A DNA stretch of 52,382 bases from a bacterium (GTDB lineage: Bacteria > Armatimonadota > Chthonomonadetes > Chthonomonadales > Chthonomonadaceae), in assembly GCA_021805395.1 (NCBI GenBank), contig JAJZFJ010000117.1:1-52382 (forward strand). The letters run 5' to 3'. The position numbers and the translations under genes are program-made. The notes below the pieces were generated by a model. It saw only the letters and a program-made list of their open reading frames with translations, was not told where the DNA came from and searched no databases. This document shows, one piece after another, positions 45,053 to 52,382 of this stretch. Each line of letters starts with the position of its first letter. The stretch's first letter is position 1.

Positions 45053-47185
45053 TTATTCTCCATCCTTAGAATGCAGGTGCGCAATCTCATCTTGAGATAG
45101 CAGAGTACGTTTCAAATTTTGAGCGAGGCTTTTGTCTCTTTCAGATAGAGACGGAGTGGTTAATAAAACATCTGCCTGCGCAATCAGTTTCCATCTTTCA
45201 TCTCCATCGTATCTGTGGTTCAGTGCTGTAATATGCGGAAATCTATTTGGGCTTATCTGGATTTCACATTCCAGATAACGTTTCACATTCCCCAGTACCA
45301 TTCGGGTATCCATACCGTCTGGGTGTGAATAGAGGATTAGAACCATCGGATCCTCCCTTTTGATATGCGTAACATACTGTTTTAGGGTTGGCATCCAGTC
45401 TGCAGTGTTACTCCAATCTGGCAAGAAAAGACAGCGTGTTAATGCAATAGAAGCTGTATCGTTTGATAGATGTTGTTTTGCCGCCTTATGAAGCATTTCA
45501 ATCTCAGGCATGAAAGGTTGAAAGCTGGAAATTGAAGATCCTTTAGTAGTCAGTTCTGTAAGAAGTCGATCTCCCTCTCTGTATCTTCTGCTATCTATCA
45601 AAACGCGTGCAAATTCCAGCTGTGCACCAATATCCATTGGGTTGATTGTATACAGGCGTCGATACATATCAACTGCATCGTCCAATCTGCCAACAAACAA
45701 TAATGAACGTGCAGCCAGTATCATCAGATCAGAATTATCCGGGAATAGCTCAAGAGATTGAATTGCAAGTTCAACAGTTTTTTCATAATTTCCAGATAAC
45801 GAAAAGCATTCAGCCAACAGCGCCTGCAGTCGAGCTTTCAGAACTACTGTCATATTCTGCTTCCACTCAAAAGAATCTACAGGGGCGTTTTGCCATACTA
45901 TATCAGATTGAATATCGAAGAATGAGTATTGCAGCGGAAGTATAAGCCCTTTAAGATTCGTCTCATCCAGTAGTGACTGGGCATAAGTTAATACCTTAAT
46001 GGCTCCCTCATACTGATGTGTTGATTTCAAGCTCCATGCTCTGTTCAACAGTTCAGGAACATTGCGGCTTGAGTAATCTTCATTAATTGTTTGCGTTACA
46101 GCTAAAAGTCCCTCTGCGACACTTTTTAAGCACCTTACGTCATGAGATGGTGGTGATTTTTGAATTGTTTGAAGTGCAGATTTCCATACTTCCGGGAATG
46201 GAGTGAGTAACCACTGGGTGAGATATTCAATCGTGCAGGGTTTTCGTCTGCTATGATTCTCACTCTCCTGTTCATACCATTGCATGGCCTGCTTCTCTAC
46301 TTCCTCAAGAAGAAGCCGCATGTGAGCTTCATAGGTATGAGGGATCACATTCTTCCTTCCGTTCTCAGCTATTTCTATCCTTCTGCTTTCCCATGACTTG
46401 CTAAGATATCTTTCTAAAAGATCCTCCAGGTTATCCCTGTTGTAGGCAATGTAGTGCTCATCCGGTATTGAGATAGATTCAAGCTCCCGGTTGCCTTCCT
46501 CGTTAAAAGTGAGAGCACCGCATGCAGCAGACTCGTAGCTCCGCATGTTTGCTTCTCCACGTACGCTCATATTGAAGACTATCCTGGCGCGATTCATGAG
46601 CTTCACATACTCTGCTCCAAACACACCGGAAACAATCTGGATGTTGTAACTCTCTGAAAGACCGGCAACCTGATAGAGTAACTGATTGCGTTTTTGCTGT
46701 ATTCTTGGATTGAAATTTCCTATCATAAGCACATCAATATCTCTGTTGGCAGAATTGACTGGATTACTCAGTCTATGTACCTCTGGATCATAAGCCCACA
46801 GATAGCCATGGGTTACTGAGGAATGTCCCATGCGCTGTAACAACTCACAGCCAGGCATATCTGCCACCAGACCATCGAAAAGATTGCGACTTATCTCCAA
46901 TGCTCTTCCACCCAAATTCCAGTCTCCCAAAACACCAACCGTATAACAGGCAGCATCCTCAATGCCATGCGGGATGGGGTTGTACTCTATTGACCAGTGG
47001 ATGTAGATATCTGGCACCCAGCCTGCAGGGCATACTGCAAGGATCTCCTGCCAGTTCATTTTGGGGTTCCAGGGTATCTGTCTTATGTTCCAGTCATAAA
47101 AAAGAATGTCATGACCCGTATCAGCAAGAGTATTGTGTTTCAAAATCTCTTGAATATGTGGAGCAAAGGCTAAAAGTATTCGCAT
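45053..47185 (-). CDS. CgeB-like glycosyltransferase with TPR region
   Basis: A 710-aa protein. Residues ~1-340 resemble CgeB/glycosyl transferase 1-2 proteins: MRILLAFAPHIQEILKHNTL, DIDVLMIGNFNPRIQQKRN near residue 150, and NMSVRGEANMRSYESAACGA near residue 213 with the GxL-x2-NEEGNRE acceptor/nucleotide region. Residues ~380-600 are TPR-like helices (SLSGNYEKTVELAIQSLELF). A C-terminal alpha/beta segment of ~90 residues is not recognised. CgeB proteins are known from spore crust glycosylation in Bacillus. It starts 12 bases after the third gene and stops two bases before the first. Confidence 0.8.
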   Translation of the reverse strand: MRILLAFAPHIQEILKHNTLADTGHDILFYDWNIRQIPWNPKMNWQEILAVCPAGWVPDIYIHWSIEYNPIPHGIEDAACYTVGVLGDWNLGGRALEISRNLFDGLVADMPGCELLQRMGHSSVTHGYLWAYDPEVHRLSNPVNSANRDIDVLMIGNFNPRIQQKRNQLLYQVAGLSESYNIQIVSGVFGAEYVKLMNRARIVFNMSVRGEANMRSYESAACGALTFNEEGNRELESISIPDEHYIAYNRDNLEDLLERYLSKSWESRRIEIAENGRKNVIPHTYEAHMRLLLEEVEKQAMQWYEQESENHSRRKPCTIEYLTQWLLTPFPEVWKSALQTIQKSPPSHDVRCLKSVAEGLLAVTQTINEDYSSRNVPELLNRAWSLKSTHQYEGAIKVLTYAQSLLDETNLKGLILPLQYSFFDIQSDIVWQNAPVDSFEWKQNMTVVLKARLQALLAECFSLSGNYEKTVELAIQSLELFPDNSDLMILAARSLLFVGRLDDAVDMYRRLYTINPMDIGAQLEFARVLIDSRRYREGDRLLTELTTKGSSISSFQPFMPEIEMLHKAAKQHLSNDTASIALTRCLFLPDWSNTADWMPTLKQYVTHIKREDPMVLILYSHPDGMDTRMVLGNVKRYLECEIQISPNRFPHITALNHRYDGDERWKLIAQADVLLTTPSLSERDKSLAQNLKRTLLSQDEIAHLHSKDGE

Positions 47186-47197
47186 AGTGTTTCTGCA

Positions 47198-50155
47198 TCA
47201 GATAAGACGCAGAATCTCCTCTTCCAAAATCTTGACAATCGGCTCGTATGTGAAGCAGGTCTCTATATGCTGGCGGGCCTGTTTGCCCATTTGCAGACCT
47301 TCTTGCCGGTGCTCAAACGCTGTTCTCATAAGCTGTTTGAGATGTGAGAGCGAGGGTTCGGCACATTTGTGTCCCTTAAAAACAGGCAGCTCTTCTGTCA
47401 TGGAATCAGATACATCTCTTAGCTCATAGTCCAGAAGCAGGGCTGTGTCGGGTGTTGTGAATGCGGTTGGACCGCTCCAGTTAGTAGCAATAATCTGCTT
47501 GCCAGATGCCATTGCTTCCATATATGGCCGTCCCCAGCCTTCCCCACGCGTGGGCATTACATAGCAATCTGATGCAGCATAGAGAGCAGGCATCAGTTTG
47601 TCTGGAACTACCTCGGTTCGCAGGATAATGTCTGGGACTCTGTCGGGATCAACCCCTTCGATACCAGCGATACAAGTTTGGGCCTGCTGAAGGATCTCGT
47701 CGTCTGAAAGTCCCTCGGAGGAGTGAACCTGCAGTATGAGAGCTACATCTTCCTGATAAGAGAATTCTGTGACATACGCCTTAAGGAGCACATCCCATCC
47801 TTTTCTCAGGTTCCAATCGAATATAGAGAGGAAGTTATAACCTTTGCTGCCATCAATCTTCATTGGCGACTGAACTGCATTGTATGGAGCCATATCGATT
47901 GCTCCTGGAACAACCCGTAACTTTTCAGCAATTACACCGGAAGCAGCAAAGGTATTTCTGTTAAATTCGGATGGCACCCAAATGGCATCCATAGCGTTAC
48001 AGTTTGCAACCCATTCAACTGGCAGTCTGTCTGTTTCAAACATGGTTCTTCCAATACAAACTCGAGCTTCAGGGATTCGTCTGAGATGGCTTCCAAGAAT
48101 GTGACAGATATAGACAGCACCTGGTGGACGTGAGCGACGAATCATTGCCTCCAGGATCCTTGCCTGTTCTGGCTGCAAAGAAGCCGATCTGTTATTCCAG
48201 CGAATCTCCCGTGCTGTAGGGCGGCATCCGGTTTTATGCAGAGCGAGTAAAAAGTGCCGAGCCTCATCCGCATAGCCACTGGGGTCTTTTATGGGGGCAT
48301 GCCACAGAAGGGGAGTTTCCAGTATGCTGGCAGGTTTTTTGTTTACTACTGGCTCATTTTCTTCAAAAGGGCAGGGTAATCCAGATTTTTTGTAGGCTCT
48401 ACTTAGGGTTGAGCGCAGATCTTCCAGCTCCAGGCGCAGTTTTGGTGTGACAGCAGAACGAAGTGCAGCTTTCATCTCCGAAACCGCTACTTCCATCAGC
48501 CCACCTCTATACATATCGGTGGCGTAGGCAAGCTCTCCTCGCACTGCATCTTCATTACGCGCCAGATAGTCGTAGCTGGAATCTTCCACGTCATTTACTA
48601 CAACTGTGAAAGGATGCTGTTCATCCCAGGTGACCTGTGATGTGGCGAGATTCCGAAAAGTAACCTCGAAAGCTCGGCTGATATAGGCATTTTTATACAG
48701 GAAGGGAACGATAGCTGAACGGAACGGTCCTTCCACAAATGTTCTTCTGTTGAATGTAAGGACTCGCTCTTTCTCGTTCCAGTGAATAACCCAGCGGTGT
48801 GTAGGATGTCCGTACACACATTCCCATAGAAGGTTGGGAGTCTCCAGAAAACCTCGTTTTGCAACTCTTTGCAGCTCTGCACATGCCGAGGCTGGATCTT
48901 GAACATGTTCCAGAACCATTCTGCAGCAGGCTACATCGAAGGCATGGTTCCTGAATGGAAGTCGTTGTGCATCTCCACAAACGAGAGGGCGATCTCGCTG
49001 AATTTTTAACCCCTGCCGATGTACACCTTCGAGAATATCAGAGTCAACACTGATGCTTGCACTTTCGAAAGGACGTTGACCACCGCCGATATCCACAACT
49101 TTCTCACGCTTTCTAATTTTCAGGTCTCGTGCGAGGCGGCTGTCGTAATTTCGGAAAGCATAGTATATTTTTCCGCCGAAGTTATCTTCTATGTCTGAAG
49201 TCTCATCTGGGGCAAACGGTAACAGCTTCAGGCATGGCCAGTTTTGTGGTGAAAAGGAAAGAAAGGAATTCTGTCTGTAATCAGACACATTGGGTTCAAT
49301 TCTGCATGCTTCCACAAACGCTTTTCTAGCTTCTTCAAACCTCCCAGCGAACCAGAGCGCACAGCCATGGGTGTTTTGCACAAGAGCTAATTCGGGGCAG
49401 TTTTGCATAGCCCGTTCGGTGAGTTTAAGGATTAAGTGGGGTGGCACACCCCCCAGCCTCATACGGCAGATGGCTGCATCAAGGCATGCCTCAGCGATGT
49501 GGTCCGGCTCGGCAGGGTCGTATACAGATGGTCCATACTCCACTTCATATTCTATTTTGTCTTTCCATTGATACTGTGTATGGGAGATGTTCCTATAGTG
49601 AACTTCCCAGTTTGTTCTAAACTCAATGTCCTGATGCCATGGTCCGGCTAGTACATGTCTGAAGGGGACACGTATAAAGGGACGAGGCGCAAAATGCAGT
49701 ATCTTCTTGCCGTTCGGCTTATTAACAACACTAACTAACCAGCGCTGGTCTGGCGATGCACCAAGCAGCGATGCTTCATAGGATGGTGTCTCTATGAAAC
49801 CACATGGTGCAATGCGCATGAGTTTTTCACAAAATTCTGCTGGGTCCGCCACTGTATGTGCCATGCCTCTGCTTATCACAGCATCATACTTTCCAGAATA
49901 ATCCCACTGCAAAGGCGAATCGGCCCTGAAATACTCCCGCTCATCTATCATACAAATGCTGGCATCCTTTTCTACCCCCAATGCCCTCTTCATCCATTCC
50001 AAATCGAGAGCAGGGTAGTTTATACCTGCAAAATTGTGACCTTTAACTTCGATTTCAGCATTTTCAAAGACTGTGAATGTTAAATCGTGATGGTCTTTTG
50101 AATGATCCGATCCAGAAGAGAATATAGAATTTGGGTTAAGTGGCAGGCTAACCAT
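47198..50155 (-). CDS. Mosaic methyltransferase (duplicated)-GT4 glycosyltransferase protein
   Basis: A 985-aa fusion. Residues ~87-200 are a degenerate SAM-methyltransferase-like copy; residues ~350-520 are an intact one (VVDIGGGQRPFESASISVDSD, VCGDAQRLPFRNHAFDVACC, MVLEHVQDPASACAELQRVA). Between them is a TPR-like helical segment, after them a helical linker, and residues ~690-985 form a GT4 domain (FDWNLRKGWDVLLKAYV, TRGEGWGRPYMEAMASGKQ). The two methyltransferase copies align (see findings). ATG 50155 is chosen as AAGGA lies 10 bases before; an in-frame TTG at 50221 has no SD but cannot be excluded. First gene of the operon. Confidence 0.82.
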   Translation of the reverse strand: MVSLPLNPNSIFSSGSDHSKDHHDLTFTVFENAEIEVKGHNFAGINYPALDLEWMKRALGVEKDASICMIDEREYFRADSPLQWDYSGKYDAVISRGMAHTVADPAEFCEKLMRIAPCGFIETPSYEASLLGASPDQRWLVSVVNKPNGKKILHFAPRPFIRVPFRHVLAGPWHQDIEFRTNWEVHYRNISHTQYQWKDKIEYEVEYGPSVYDPAEPDHIAEACLDAAICRMRLGGVPPHLILKLTERAMQNCPELALVQNTHGCALWFAGRFEEARKAFVEACRIEPNVSDYRQNSFLSFSPQNWPCLKLLPFAPDETSDIEDNFGGKIYYAFRNYDSRLARDLKIRKREKVVDIGGGQRPFESASISVDSDILEGVHRQGLKIQRDRPLVCGDAQRLPFRNHAFDVACCRMVLEHVQDPASACAELQRVAKRGFLETPNLLWECVYGHPTHRWVIHWNEKERVLTFNRRTFVEGPFRSAIVPFLYKNAYISRAFEVTFRNLATSQVTWDEQHPFTVVVNDVEDSSYDYLARNEDAVRGELAYATDMYRGGLMEVAVSEMKAALRSAVTPKLRLELEDLRSTLSRAYKKSGLPCPFEENEPVVNKKPASILETPLLWHAPIKDPSGYADEARHFLLALHKTGCRPTAREIRWNNRSASLQPEQARILEAMIRRSRPPGAVYICHILGSHLRRIPEARVCIGRTMFETDRLPVEWVANCNAMDAIWVPSEFNRNTFAASGVIAEKLRVVPGAIDMAPYNAVQSPMKIDGSKGYNFLSIFDWNLRKGWDVLLKAYVTEFSYQEDVALILQVHSSEGLSDDEILQQAQTCIAGIEGVDPDRVPDIILRTEVVPDKLMPALYAASDCYVMPTRGEGWGRPYMEAMASGKQIIATNWSGPTAFTTPDTALLLDYELRDVSDSMTEELPVFKGHKCAEPSLSHLKQLMRTAFEHRQEGLQMGKQARQHIETCFTYEPIVKILEEEILRLI

Positions 50156-50362
50156 GTGTGCAGCATCCTTATTTAGGTGGATGAAATCTGGTGAAAGTTG
50201 TTCCTGTAATGGAGCTTCCAATGTATGTATCGGAAATCAGCCACCGAAATCTCAGGTTTTCCTGAGAGCTAGTAGGTATACCAGTTTACTGCTAAAAACA
50301 CCTATCACTCCTCTAACATCATTGTTATCTGACCGAGAATAGTTACCAGGAGAAAACGATTG
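50156..50362. promoter_or_regulatory. Divergent intergenic region with hairpin
   Basis: Region between the minus-strand glycosyltransferase operon and cheC. TCTCAGG (50250-50256), loop TTTT, CCTGAGA (50261-50267) makes a perfect small hairpin that could be an operator or a leader structure. No box pair was clear enough to call. Confidence 0.3.
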
Positions 50363-51001
50363 ATGTCTACCTATATGAAGGAAATTGAAGTGAAACCATC
50401 TCACCTTGAGATAATGCGTGAAATAGCAAACATTGGTGCAGGCAATTCAGTAACCTCGTTAGCAACTCTAACGGATCAGAGAATTGACATGTCTGTTCCC
50501 GAGGTGGGAATCGTCAGCCTTGCAGACTTCGTTGCAACGATGGGAGGCGCTGAGGAGATTTCTGTCTGTATCTACATGTTTGTAGAAGGAGACGCTCCTG
50601 GGCACATTGCATTCCTAACATCTCAATCTGGAGCCATGAGAATGGCAGACAGAATGTTATGCAGAGAGTGGGGGGAGACAGAACAGCTGGACGAGCTGGA
50701 ATGCTCCTGTATTATGGAACTGGGGAATATACTGTCGTGCTCGTATCTCACAGCAATCTCAGACATGACGCATCTCACACTTACAGCCACACCTCCTGCC
50801 TTTGCACTGGATTATGCAGCTGCGGTTCTGTCATCTTTACAAATCTATTTGGAATCGGTGGATGCGCTGAATGCTGAAGCTCTCACCATTCAGACAGAGT
50901 TAGGTGGAGGTAAAGAAAGTATCACTGGCTTTTTTATCTATGTACCAGCCCCCGGGAGTATGGAGATAATTCTAAAGGCACTCAACATGGAAGGAGACTA
51001 G
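50363..51001 (+). CDS. cheC: CheY-P phosphatase CheC
   Basis: A 212-aa chemotaxis protein that dephosphorylates CheY-P and binds CheD. Both active-site helices are present, each with E-x2-N: EIMREIANIGAGNSVTSLAT near residue 18 and CIMELGNILSCSYLTAIS near residue 122 (a cysteine replaces the usual glycine). TEQLDELECS links the halves. ATG 50363 has AGGAG ten bases upstream; a TTG at 50360 is an equally placed alternative. First of cheC-cheD-cheR, eight bases before cheD. Confidence 0.93.
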   Translation: MSTYMKEIEVKPSHLEIMREIANIGAGNSVTSLATLTDQRIDMSVPEVGIVSLADFVATMGGAEEISVCIYMFVEGDAPGHIAFLTSQSGAMRMADRMLCREWGETEQLDELECSCIMELGNILSCSYLTAISDMTHLTLTATPPAFALDYAAAVLSSLQIYLESVDALNAEALTIQTELGGGKESITGFFIYVPAPGSMEIILKALNMEGD

Positions 51002-51009
51002 CGCTTCAC

Positions 51010-51561
51010 ATGCAAATGGTAGGGATGGGCGAATGCAAGATATTCAGAGGAGAAGGTGATCATCTTGTTGCACTCGGATTAGGAAGCTGTATTGGCCTAT
51101 GTGCGTTTGACCCGGTAAACATGGTTGGAGGAATGGTACATGTTGTTCTTCCAGAGAGTCATGGAGCACAGGATTTTCCTGGTAAGTATGCGGACAGCGC
51201 GGTTAAATTCTTAATAGAGAAAATGAGTGGATTAGGTGCTGACAGCAAAAAAATAAACTTTGCAATGGCTGGTGGAGCTCAACTTTTTAAAGGATCTGAT
51301 AATGGGAAGATGCTGAATGTGGGGCCACGAAATGCAGAAGCAGTACTTGCCATGTTGGCATCTTTAAGAATTACACCTGCAGCAGTTGACGTTGGAGGGG
51401 TGTGTGGCAGAACAGTAACATTAACTGACAACGGTGATATGCGGGTTAAAACGCTGGGTAAAGATGATAAAGTATTAATCAATCTTAAGACATGTAACAT
51501 ATTAACAATGGTGCAATATAAACAGACTATGGATAGTTCACAATTAAAACGTGCAGCCTAG
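51010..51561 (+). CDS. cheD: Chemoreceptor glutamine deamidase CheD
   Basis: A 183-aa enzyme that deamidates receptor glutamines and is regulated by CheC. The catalytic cysteine is C27 in LGLGSCIGLCAFDP and the catalytic histidine H44 in GGMVHVVLPES, matching numbering in Thermotoga CheD. The threonine at position 21, part of the triad in that enzyme, is alanine here (VALGLGSC). FAMAGGAQLF and VGPRNAEAV in the middle are conserved. Its RBS is not obvious; translation is probably coupled with cheC. Confidence 0.93.
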   Translation: MQMVGMGECKIFRGEGDHLVALGLGSCIGLCAFDPVNMVGGMVHVVLPESHGAQDFPGKYADSAVKFLIEKMSGLGADSKKINFAMAGGAQLFKGSDNGKMLNVGPRNAEAVLAMLASLRITPAAVDVGGVCGRTVTLTDNGDMRVKTLGKDDKVLINLKTCNILTMVQYKQTMDSSQLKRAA

Positions 51562-51574
51562 AAAGGAATTCAGG

Positions 51575-52382
51575 ATGGCAAACACACCGGTATTTACGGC
51601 ATCAGAAGAGGGTCAGCTTTTTCTGGATACAGAGGATTACATCCAGTTCAGAAAGTTGATGTTTAAAAAATCTGGCATCGATCTAAACTTGTACAAACAG
51701 CAGCAGATGCATAGAAGACTTTTAACGCTGGTTGAAAAGGCAGGCTGTAAAAACTTTGTAGAGTATTTCAATTTCCTGGACAAAAACAGCACAGAGTATG
51801 CATGTTTCCTGGACAGAATGACTATCAATGTTTCGGAACTCTTCCGAAATCCCGAAAAATGGATCGAGATGGAGAAGCAGATACTCCCTCCTATGCTGGC
51901 TGGAAGGAAGCCACTTAGGATATGGAGTGCTGGGTGCTCTTACGGTGCCGAACCATTTTCTCTTGCAATTTTGCTGGACCGGATATCACCTGGTGTAAGC
52001 CATACCATACACGCAACTGATCTGGATCTTTCAATTTTAGCAAAAGCAAAGCAGGGAATTTTTGATTCTAATGACATACGAAACCTGCCAGCTGCTGATA
52101 TTGAGAAATATTTCCAGGTGATACCTTCTACAAAAGGTCCTGGTATGCCTCAGAGATATCAGATTATTGATAAGCTGAGATCTCGGGTGACTTTTAGACA
52201 GCAGAATCTGTTGGCAGACAGATTTGAAGAGGGATATGACCTGATCTGCTGCAGGAATGTGGTGATTTATTTTACGAATGAAGCAAAGGATGCACTATAT
52301 GCGAAATTTATGAATGCTTTGAGACCTGGAGGGGTACTGTTTGTGGGCGGAACAGAGCGAATATTTGGATATCAGAATCTCG
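51575..52382 (+). CDS. cheR: Chemotaxis methyltransferase CheR (3' truncated by window end)
   Basis: Open from ATG 51575 to the last base, 269 codons seen. AAAGGA precedes the ATG, 13 bases after the cheD stop. The N-terminal helical domain runs to residue ~85, with NVSELFRNPEKW near residue 88, the SAM-binding IWSAGCSYGAEPFSLAILL near residue 115 (usual family text: GCSTGEEPYS), then HATDLDLSILAKAKQGIF and the C-terminal ICCRNVVIYFTNEAKDAL followed by RPGGVLFVGGTE. It methylates glutamates on chemoreceptors using S-adenosylmethionine. Cotranscribed with cheC and cheD. Confidence 0.95.
   Translation, partial: MANTPVFTASEEGQLFLDTEDYIQFRKLMFKKSGIDLNLYKQQQMHRRLLTLVEKAGCKNFVEYFNFLDKNSTEYACFLDRMTINVSELFRNPEKWIEMEKQILPPMLAGRKPLRIWSAGCSYGAEPFSLAILLDRISPGVSHTIHATDLDLSILAKAKQGIFDSNDIRNLPAADIEKYFQVIPSTKGPGMPQRYQIIDKLRSRVTFRQQNLLADRFEEGYDLICCRNVVIYFTNEAKDALYAKFMNALRPGGVLFVGGTERIFGYQNL

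Noticed and set aside
1-52382. CRISPR array, intact insertion sequence, integron or toxin-antitoxin system
   Set aside because: No regularly spaced direct repeats, no transposase or integrase frame, and no recognised toxin or antitoxin pair were seen. The REP-like units at 41 kb are too few and irregular for CRISPR.

Overview
The window looks like chromosome of a diderm bacterium, most likely an Armatimonadota member or close relative. The clues are three DUF1559 / H-x9-DG prepilins with the N-terminal pattern [16 protein letters not shown]...[12 protein letters not shown], a PEP-CTERM-like 'choice-of-anchor A' protein, and an outer-membrane assembly set (BamA, OmpH/Skp, TamB). Phylum assignment is an inference from gene content and style; no 16S rRNA is present. 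Base composition is moderate to AT-rich, TTG and GTG starts are common, and many genes are followed by long perfect hairpins that often lack a U-tract. No tRNA, rRNA operon, CRISPR array, intact insertion sequence or prophage was seen.

Layout. 1-2.5 kb: end of an R3H nucleic-acid-binding protein, tmk, a c-di-AMP receptor (darA), a DinB-like protein and a small membrane protein. 2.5-3.4 kb: gene-free. 3.4-5.3 kb: secreted choice-of-anchor A protein, convergent with an SDR reductase. 5.4-8.4 kb: SRP RNA followed by dnaX, ybaB/ebfC and recR, a replication/repair block. 8.6-9.7 kb: pdxS with its own promoter and hairpin. 10.0-14.8 kb: three promoter-pilin cassettes, each followed by one or two tiny membrane-anchored, proline-containing proteins. 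15.5-26.4 kb (minus strand): lipA, tamB, an ECF sigma factor, bamA, ompH and a lipoprotein with a Skp-like C-terminus, forming an envelope-assembly block. 26.6-34.4 kb: NicO-like transporter, tilS, ftsH, a second SDR, a secreted alpha/alpha-toroid protein translationally overlapping a MoxR ATPase. 34.7-39.8 kb: rpmJ, rpsM, rpsK, rpsD, rpoA, rplQ, truA, rplM and rpsI. 39.9-40.8 kb: a secreted NlpC/P60 hydrolase. 40.8-41.5 kb: a composition island with REP-like repeats. 41.5-50.2 kb (minus): three giant mosaic glycosyltransferase/methyltransferase/TPR proteins. 50.4-52.4 kb: cheC, cheD and the start of cheR.

Together the window mixes conserved housekeeping blocks with surface biology: pseudopilins, cell-surface adhesin-like protein, outer-membrane biogenesis, glycan synthesis and chemotaxis adaptation. 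The least explained part is the pilin/mini-protein array at 10.0-14.8 kb. Its three pilin cassettes have near-identical promoter geometry, and two of the small proteins end in a shared G-[MI]-H-[IL]-P-G motif. Second is the outer-membrane block that carries its own ECF sigma factor and a lipidated Skp-like paralogue.
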